Assembly: GCF_005860765.1 (NCBI RefSeq)
Contig: NZ_VCEI01000025.1
Span: 930,001-994,000 of the forward strand
Length of the DNA: 64,000 nucleotides
Direction of reading: 5' to 3'
Origin: Dyadobacter sediminis
Lineage (GTDB): Bacteria; Bacteroidota; Bacteroidia; Cytophagales; Spirosomataceae
Position 1 is the stretch's first letter; the number at the start of each line of letters is the position of its first letter. The translations under genes and the position numbers were made by a program. This document shows, in pieces, positions 59,330-64,000 of the stretch. A model generated the notes under the pieces. The model did no database searches. It had not been told where the DNA came from and worked only from the letters and a program-made list of their open reading frames with translations.

Positions 59330-60874
59330 TTATCGGCTCCTGCCGTCTTCCCTGATTTTTTTCAATGCAGCGGCCAGCTCCTTTACGATTTCGGGATGCA
59401 TTCCCGCCAGATTGTTTTTTTCACCGATATCGTTTTTCAGATCATACAATTGCGGCAGCGAATCCCTGCCGGTTTCGGTTCCGGTGAGTTTCTGGACTTT
59501 CGGCCCTTCGGATGGTTCAATGTATTTCCAGGAACCTTTGACCAGCGAAAATCCTCCGCCTTGTTCCACAAGTATTTCTCGGCCTTTGGCAGATTTTCCG
59601 GTAAAAACAGCAAATAAATCCTGGCTGTCCGGCGCATCTTGTTGCGACAGTTTCTGATTGAAAAAGGATGCGAAAGAGGCAATGAGGTCAATCTGGCAAA
59701 CCAGCGCGTCCGATCTCGAACCCGGCTTGACAATGCCCGGCCATCTTACAAGAAAAGGAACCCTTGTGCCCGCTTCAAAAGCACTGCTTTTTCCGCCCCG
59801 TAACGGCCCGCGCGGATTATGTCCGTTCAGTTGTGTCACGGCTCCGTCGTCATAACCGTCGTCCAGAACAGGCCCGTTGTCACTTGAAAAAAGGATCAGC
59901 GTGTTTTTGGCAAGACCCAGCGTTTCCAGCTTTTTCAGGATTCTGCCGACGGTCCAGTCTAGCTGCAAAATGGCGTCGCCGCGTAGACCGAGGCCGCTTT
60001 TACCTTTAAACTGCGTACTCGGCATGCGCGGCACGTGAATGTCATTGAGCGAGAAATATAAAAAGAACGGCTGCTTGCTGTGTTGTTCAATGAAATTCTC
60101 TGCACGATCCACAAAAACATGCGCGATTTCTTCATCGGTCCAGCGCGCTTTTTTTCCGCCTGTCATATATCCGATCCTTCCGATGCCGTTTACGATGGTG
60201 TTGTTATGGCCGTGATCCGGAGAAGCGTGCAGTTTCAGCAGTTCCGGGTTTTCCTTTCCGGTTGGTTCGCTGCCTATTTTTTGCTGATAACTTACTTCAA
60301 TCGGGTCGGAAGCTTCGAGGCCAACCACTTCCTGATTTTCAATAAATACAGTCGGAACCCTGTCGCCGGTGGCCGGAAATATAAATGAATAATCAAACCC
60401 GACCGCATCCGGGCCTTTTGCTATGGGCTGGTTCCAGTTGATCTTCTTGCCGTTTTCACCCAATCCCAGATGCCATTTGCCGACTGCGCCGGTTTTGTAG
60501 CCTGCTTTTTGGAAAACTGAAGGCAAAGTCGCGTTTTCTGCAGAAATGATCAATGCCGCGTCGCCGGGAAGGATGTTTGTACCGGATTTCCGCCACGGAT
60601 ATTCGCCTGTCATCAGCGCATATCTGGACGGCGTGCAGGTTCCTGATGTCGTATGTGCATTGGTAAAAAGCATTCCTTCGCGTGCCAGCCGGTCTACGTT
60701 GGGCGTGCTGATTTTGGTTGCGCCGTATGCACTTAAATCTCCGTAACCCAGATCATCGGCATAAACAACAATAACATTCGGGCGGTCTTTTTTTACTACC
60801 TGGGCTTGCAGTAACGAAGGAAACAGGCAAGCCAAAAGAATGGCATGTCTGGCAAAAACGTTGTTTAAATGCAT
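59330..60874 (-). CDS. Secreted S1 sulfatase, CTPSR type
   Basis: 514 residues with a signal peptide (RHAILLACLFPSLLQAQVV). Formylglycine motif Cys80-Thr-Pro-Ser-Arg (TSGTCTPSRYALMTG). Metal motif VYADDLGYGDLSAYG at 38-52, GAVGKWHLG and FSSDNGP. This is an arylsulfatase-type enzyme of a third subfamily in this cluster. It faces the rightward sulfatase operon and lies 72 bp downstream of the PIG-L gene, so they may be cotranscribed. Its promoter region does not show the shared TTACTTTGTCTA motif. Confidence 0.88.
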   Translation of the reverse strand: MHLNNVFARHAILLACLFPSLLQAQVVKKDRPNVIVVYADDLGYGDLSAYGATKISTPNVDRLAREGMLFTNAHTTSGTCTPSRYALMTGEYPWRKSGTNILPGDAALIISAENATLPSVFQKAGYKTGAVGKWHLGLGENGKKINWNQPIAKGPDAVGFDYSFIFPATGDRVPTVFIENQEVVGLEASDPIEVSYQQKIGSEPTGKENPELLKLHASPDHGHNNTIVNGIGRIGYMTGGKKARWTDEEIAHVFVDRAENFIEQHSKQPFFLYFSLNDIHVPRMPSTQFKGKSGLGLRGDAILQLDWTVGRILKKLETLGLAKNTLILFSSDNGPVLDDGYDDGAVTQLNGHNPRGPLRGGKSSAFEAGTRVPFLVRWPGIVKPGSRSDALVCQIDLIASFASFFNQKLSQQDAPDSQDLFAVFTGKSAKGREILVEQGGGFSLVKGSWKYIEPSEGPKVQKLTGTETGRDSLPQLYDLKNDIGEKNNLAGMHPEIVKELAAALKKIREDGRSR

Positions 60875-60911
60875 GGATAAAACGGGTTTGGTTAAAGGAT
60901 TATTTGATCTG

Positions 60912-60950
60912 ACGCTAGCAGCTAGCAGCTAACCGCTAAAAACAAGCTAT
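60912..60950. repeat. GCTAGCAGCTAGCAGCTAACC-type intergenic repeat
   Basis: GACGCTAGCAGCTAGCAGC followed by TAACCGCTAAAAACAAGC. Member of the dispersed GCTA family, located between the sulfatase start and the PIG-L stop codon, where a promoter or processing site would be expected. Confidence 0.7.
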
Positions 60951-63451
60951 CTTCCCAATGAAATCAGGTTTGAAAATACGCGGTATGCGCCTGTCACTCC
61001 GGCGGGCAACTGGCGAAACCAGCTCATGGTCGTGTAAACGTAGTTGCCTTTGCCGTATTTGGCGATGAGTATGCCGCCGTCCAGCTTTTCACAGCCCGGA
61101 TCGTTGCACGAAATGACTGTTTCGTACTGGTCGGACCAGTTTTCGGGCTGGTACAGGCTGCGTTCCTGAACCCAGCCTTCAAAATCTTTCTGCGTGATCT
61201 TGTTCGGGTAATTCAGCGCCTTGGATTCTTTATTCAGGAACCGCACTTCGGAACCTTCCACGGTAACGCGCTTGCTGGAAACGGTAAAAGGGTAGGGGCC
61301 GAAATTCTTCATCAGCAAACCCTGATCCGAATTGTACTGCACGATCAGGTTTCCGCCGTTTTCTACGTATTTCAGCAAGATCGGATTAATGATTTTGAGC
61401 CTTTCCACCATGTTGTACGCTTTTACGCCTACAATGACGGCATCGTACCTTTTCAGTTTTTCGGCTGTCATATCCTGGTCTTCCAAAAGGATCACTTCAT
61501 AGCCGATCTGCTGCAGACTGGCCGGAACCATATCGCCGGCGCCTTTGATGTAGCCGATCAGCTGGCCGTTTTTATGGATTTCTACCTTGACCGCCTTTGC
61601 CTTTGCCTTCGGAAAACTGACCTGCGTCGGGATATGTGCGTAACTGATTACATTCAGGCTTTGACTGAATTCATTTCCCGCTACATTTACAACGGCACTG
61701 ATTTCAGTTTCATCCGCATAAGCAGGCGGAAACAGCTCAAAACCGGCATTTTGTTCGTCTCCTTTCGCTTTCAGGTTTACCGGAACGGAAAACGGTTCCG
61801 TATGCCATCCGTCCGGCAGTTTCAGCTGCAATGTGCCAGACAGATTCTCCATGCCGGACTTTACGTTCACTTTTATCTTTTTACTTTTATTTTCATTGAA
61901 TAAGTAAACTTTGTTGTCCAAGGCAACATAAACCGGCGGAGTTACCGAAATCGGCTGGTAAATTTCTCCAAGGATCGGGTCTGTCTTTTGAAATACAACC
62001 GGAACTGCATACGTGATTTTATGCGCATTGATTTCGAGTTCAAAGCCGACTTCTGCTACCGGTTTGTTTTCCGCCATCCCGATTTCCTGCTGGTCGGTAA
62101 CGTCAAAAAGGCCGGGACTGCTTTCTTTTTCCAGCCAGTATGGTTGCGAATATTTTGTGTCCAGCGGAATTACAGCGGTTCCCGAAAGTTCGGTTTTTTC
62201 GTTATTGACCAGTTTTATATTGGTTATAGAATCCTTCTTTTCAAATGGAAAAAGCACTTTTTTTATAATCACAGGAACCGGAGAGCGGTTTGTTGCTTCT
62301 ATGGTGAAGCGGATTTTCTCACCCGGCGTGTACGTACAATCGTCCGATTTTACGGACAAAAACAATCCCAGTGCTTCCTGAATCACTTTATTCAGGTCTT
62401 TCAGCTTTTCCGCTTTCCAGGAGTCGTCCGGCAGTTTTTCAAGTTCGGACTTTATTTCCAGCAATGCAGGAACGGATGCCGAAGGGTTCACGCAGGTATA
62501 AGAACGGATTGCTTTGGTAACCAGCGCATCTACTTTTTCCGAATTCCTGACTCTGCCCCAGCTGGTGTTGATGTGGCTGAACAAATCGTCCGTTGCTTTT
62601 TCCCCTTTTACATGCTTGAAATATTCGGTAAGACTGCCGCGAAAGCCAACCGTTCCGAAGCCTTGTGTCTTGTGAACACTTCTGCTTTCTGCTGCAATTT
62701 CTCCGTATGATTTTCCGAGCAGCGGATTGAAAGTGCCGAGGTCAATGCGAACGCATTCCCTCGCGTCTTTTTCATCCACTTCATCGCGCCGCTGGTTCCA
62801 CCACATGCCTGCATTCCATACAAGCCGCGTTGTTTTCCAAGGCTTTACATATTTCAGCTGTTCGGGAAAACGTTCCGGGTCTCCGGCTGCTTCAAAAGCT
62901 TCCTCGGCGAGAATCGCCGAAGCAATATGCTGCCCGTGACCCGCTCTTTCATCCGGCGGAAACCGGGTCACAATCACATCCGGCCTGAATTTGCGGATTA
63001 CCCAGACCGCGTCGGAAAGCAGCTTTTCCTTGTCCCAGATCGTGAAAACCTCTTCTGCACTTTTGGAAAATCCAAAGTCAATGGCTCTGGAAAAAAACTG
63101 ATGCCCGCCGTCGATCCTTCTTGCCTGCAAAAGCTCCTGTGTTCGAAGTATGCCCAGATTTTCCCGAATTTCGGTACCGATTGCATTTTGTCCGCCGTCG
63201 CCGCGTGTCAGTGAAAAGTAGGCGGTTTTATAGTGTCTTTCATTGGCCATATAAGCGATGAAAGTCGGGTTTTCATCATCGGGATGCGCTCCGAAGTACA
63301 AGATATTTCCGAGTACTTTCAGCTTTTGAATGCCCAGAAGTATTTCCGAAGAGGAAGCGCCTGACGGAACCTGCGCCCAGATATTTTTAGAAGTTGCCAT
63401 TCCGGTCAATACAGTTACAAGTAAAAAATAACGGTAAAAAAGTGTTTTCAT
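60947..63451 (-). CDS. Secreted PIG-L/LmbE-family deacetylase-like protein
   Basis: 834 residues from ATG 63451. Signal peptide (MKTLFYRYFLLVTVLTGMAT, mature after WAQ). The first 280 residues hold the zinc deacetylase signature HPDDEN (FGAHPDDENPTF) and RGDGGQNA, typical of GlcNAc-PI de-N-acetylase/LmbE enzymes. The rest (about 300-834) is beta-rich and includes an NEW-type beta domain and a glutamine-amidotransferase-like C-terminal part (DAVIVGVKAYNMVERL). With a sulfatase next to it, removal of N-acetyl groups from amino sugars of a sulfated glycan is plausible. No activity is proven. Confidence 0.8.
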   Translation of the reverse strand: MKTLFYRYFLLVTVLTGMATSKNIWAQVPSGASSSEILLGIQKLKVLGNILYFGAHPDDENPTFIAYMANERHYKTAYFSLTRGDGGQNAIGTEIRENLGILRTQELLQARRIDGGHQFFSRAIDFGFSKSAEEVFTIWDKEKLLSDAVWVIRKFRPDVIVTRFPPDERAGHGQHIASAILAEEAFEAAGDPERFPEQLKYVKPWKTTRLVWNAGMWWNQRRDEVDEKDARECVRIDLGTFNPLLGKSYGEIAAESRSVHKTQGFGTVGFRGSLTEYFKHVKGEKATDDLFSHINTSWGRVRNSEKVDALVTKAIRSYTCVNPSASVPALLEIKSELEKLPDDSWKAEKLKDLNKVIQEALGLFLSVKSDDCTYTPGEKIRFTIEATNRSPVPVIIKKVLFPFEKKDSITNIKLVNNEKTELSGTAVIPLDTKYSQPYWLEKESSPGLFDVTDQQEIGMAENKPVAEVGFELEINAHKITYAVPVVFQKTDPILGEIYQPISVTPPVYVALDNKVYLFNENKSKKIKVNVKSGMENLSGTLQLKLPDGWHTEPFSVPVNLKAKGDEQNAGFELFPPAYADETEISAVVNVAGNEFSQSLNVISYAHIPTQVSFPKAKAKAVKVEIHKNGQLIGYIKGAGDMVPASLQQIGYEVILLEDQDMTAEKLKRYDAVIVGVKAYNMVERLKIINPILLKYVENGGNLIVQYNSDQGLLMKNFGPYPFTVSSKRVTVEGSEVRFLNKESKALNYPNKITQKDFEGWVQERSLYQPENWSDQYETVISCNDPGCEKLDGGILIAKYGKGNYVYTTMSWFRQLPAGVTGAYRVFSNLISLGR

Positions 63452-63514
63452 AGATTTCGAACCGGTTGGTGCCATGATGCAAAGCTGTTGTCCGCGCAAT
63501 TGCATGCAGAATGG

Positions 63515-63937
63515 TTAAGACGCAAAGCGTATTTTTCCGGCTGCTTCCGAAAAAGCCGCAAGTACATCGTTCTGTTCGCCGGTTTTCAGCTGGCCTTTGA
63601 TCTTCCTGAGAAAATCGTACAAAGGCTCGCTGTACTTATGGCCGGTTTGCTGCTGCAGATCGGCCACGGTCAGGGTATTGGCGCTGCTTTTCAGCAGGTG
63701 CAACGTGATGAAAAAATACGACACCGGTAATTTGCTTCCTTCCAGTAATGTTCCGCTTTGCAGGGTGGTCCGGAACTTACAGCTTTTGCATTGAAACTGC
63801 CGTTTTGGAGATAACCAGTAATGATGGCTGCTTCCGCATTTTTTACAGATTACTCCTTTTTTCAACCGGTATTCTTTAAATGCTTCAACCGCCAGTTCTT
63901 CGTTCCTGTAAATTTCTAAAACATCATCTGAAAGCAT
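63515..63937 (-). CDS. Stand-alone IS1595-type transposase zinc-ribbon protein
   Basis: 140 residues. A zinc ribbon with Cys31/Cys34 and Cys50/Cys53 (CKKCG, then CKSCKFRT) and a following helical part (LLKSSANTLTVADLQQQTGHKYSEPLYDFLRK) that matches the N-terminal DNA-binding part of IS1595-type transposases. The catalytic DDE domain is absent, and the next gene starts 64 bp away. It could be a domesticated DNA-binding protein or the remains of an element. No terminal inverted repeats were seen in the flanks. Confidence 0.65.
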   Translation of the reverse strand: MLSDDVLEIYRNEELAVEAFKEYRLKKGVICKKCGSSHHYWLSPKRQFQCKSCKFRTTLQSGTLLEGSKLPVSYFFITLHLLKSSANTLTVADLQQQTGHKYSEPLYDFLRKIKGQLKTGEQNDVLAAFSEAAGKIRFAS

Positions 63938-64000
63938 ACACCTGATATCTATAATTACGCAGGCCTAAAATTACAAACAATTTGAAATAAAGAATATAAA

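Noticed and set aside
1..64000. CRISPR arrays, tRNA, rRNA, complete insertion sequences
   Set aside because: No regular spaced repeats, no cloverleaf-like or rRNA sequence, and no inverted-repeat-bounded transposase were seen.

Overview
The window looks like a chromosomal segment of a Bacteroidota bacterium, most likely a Cytophagales (Dyadobacter-like) soil or water species. The genus is inferred from gene content only. Supporting signs are two SusC/SusD pairs (one with an ECF sigma/FecR switch), a type IX secretion C-terminal sorting domain, several secreted sulfatases, c-type cytochrome/PQQ-like dehydrogenases, and promoters of the Bacteroidota type (TTTG, about 20 nt, TAnnTTTG). I saw no rRNA, tRNA or CRISPR array. 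The only mobile-element trace is a stand-alone transposase-type zinc-ribbon protein at the right end.

Layout. 1-9.9 kb: the end of a START-like protein, a multi-PAS histidine kinase, a GH127-type beta-L-arabinofuranosidase, an Hsp70-like (YegD-type) ATPase, a Tat-exported sugar isomerase/epimerase-like protein and a secreted T9SS cargo with carbohydrate-binding modules. 10-20 kb: quinone oxidoreductase, D-galactonate dehydratase (dgoD, all five catalytic residues at E. coli positions), two calcineurin-like phosphoesterases, an aldo/keto reductase and an M14 carboxypeptidase. 20-30 kb: a PQQ-type dehydrogenase fused to PKD, cytochrome c and sugar-binding parts; a DUF932-like cassette; a PAS kinase plus response regulator; a DoxX/HxlR divergent pair; an outer-membrane barrel. 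30-41 kb: a very large secreted beta-propeller/HEAT/cytochrome c protein with an SGNH hydrolase, then small redox and stress enzymes (alpha/beta hydrolase, thioredoxin-reductase-like flavoprotein, DJ-1/PfpI, NmrA-like protein, AraC regulator).

41.5-48.8 kb is a classic sigma-regulated nutrient-uptake system: ECF sigma factor, FecR anti-sigma factor, SusC with an N-terminal STN signalling domain, and SusD. 49-63.5 kb is sulfatase-rich. A SusC-SusD-sulfatase operon runs leftwards. A small unknown gene and a sulfatase followed by a rhodanese-thioredoxin protein run rightwards. A third sulfatase and a PIG-L deacetylase-like protein run leftwards.

The most interesting signal is in 55.2-56.8 kb. 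Three promoters, one leftward and two rightward, share a long near-identical core (TTACTTTGTCTAT followed by TTAATAGA, with a CTAT-N7-ATAG dyad). They drive the SusC-SusD-sulfatase operon, an unknown 129-residue protein, and the sulfatase/rhodanese-thioredoxin operon. The last transcript begins with a 29-codon upstream reading frame that ends Lys-Gly-Cys-Cys-stop. No polysaccharide-degrading enzyme lies in this locus. I read it as a candidate sulfur- or cysteine-status regulon for scavenging sulfate esters, with a possible cysteine-sensing leader peptide. That is inference and needs comparative and expression data.

Elsewhere there are several clean palindromic operators or terminators, a dispersed family of GCTA/TTAGC-rich intergenic repeats at six sites, and a 41-residue membrane microprotein.
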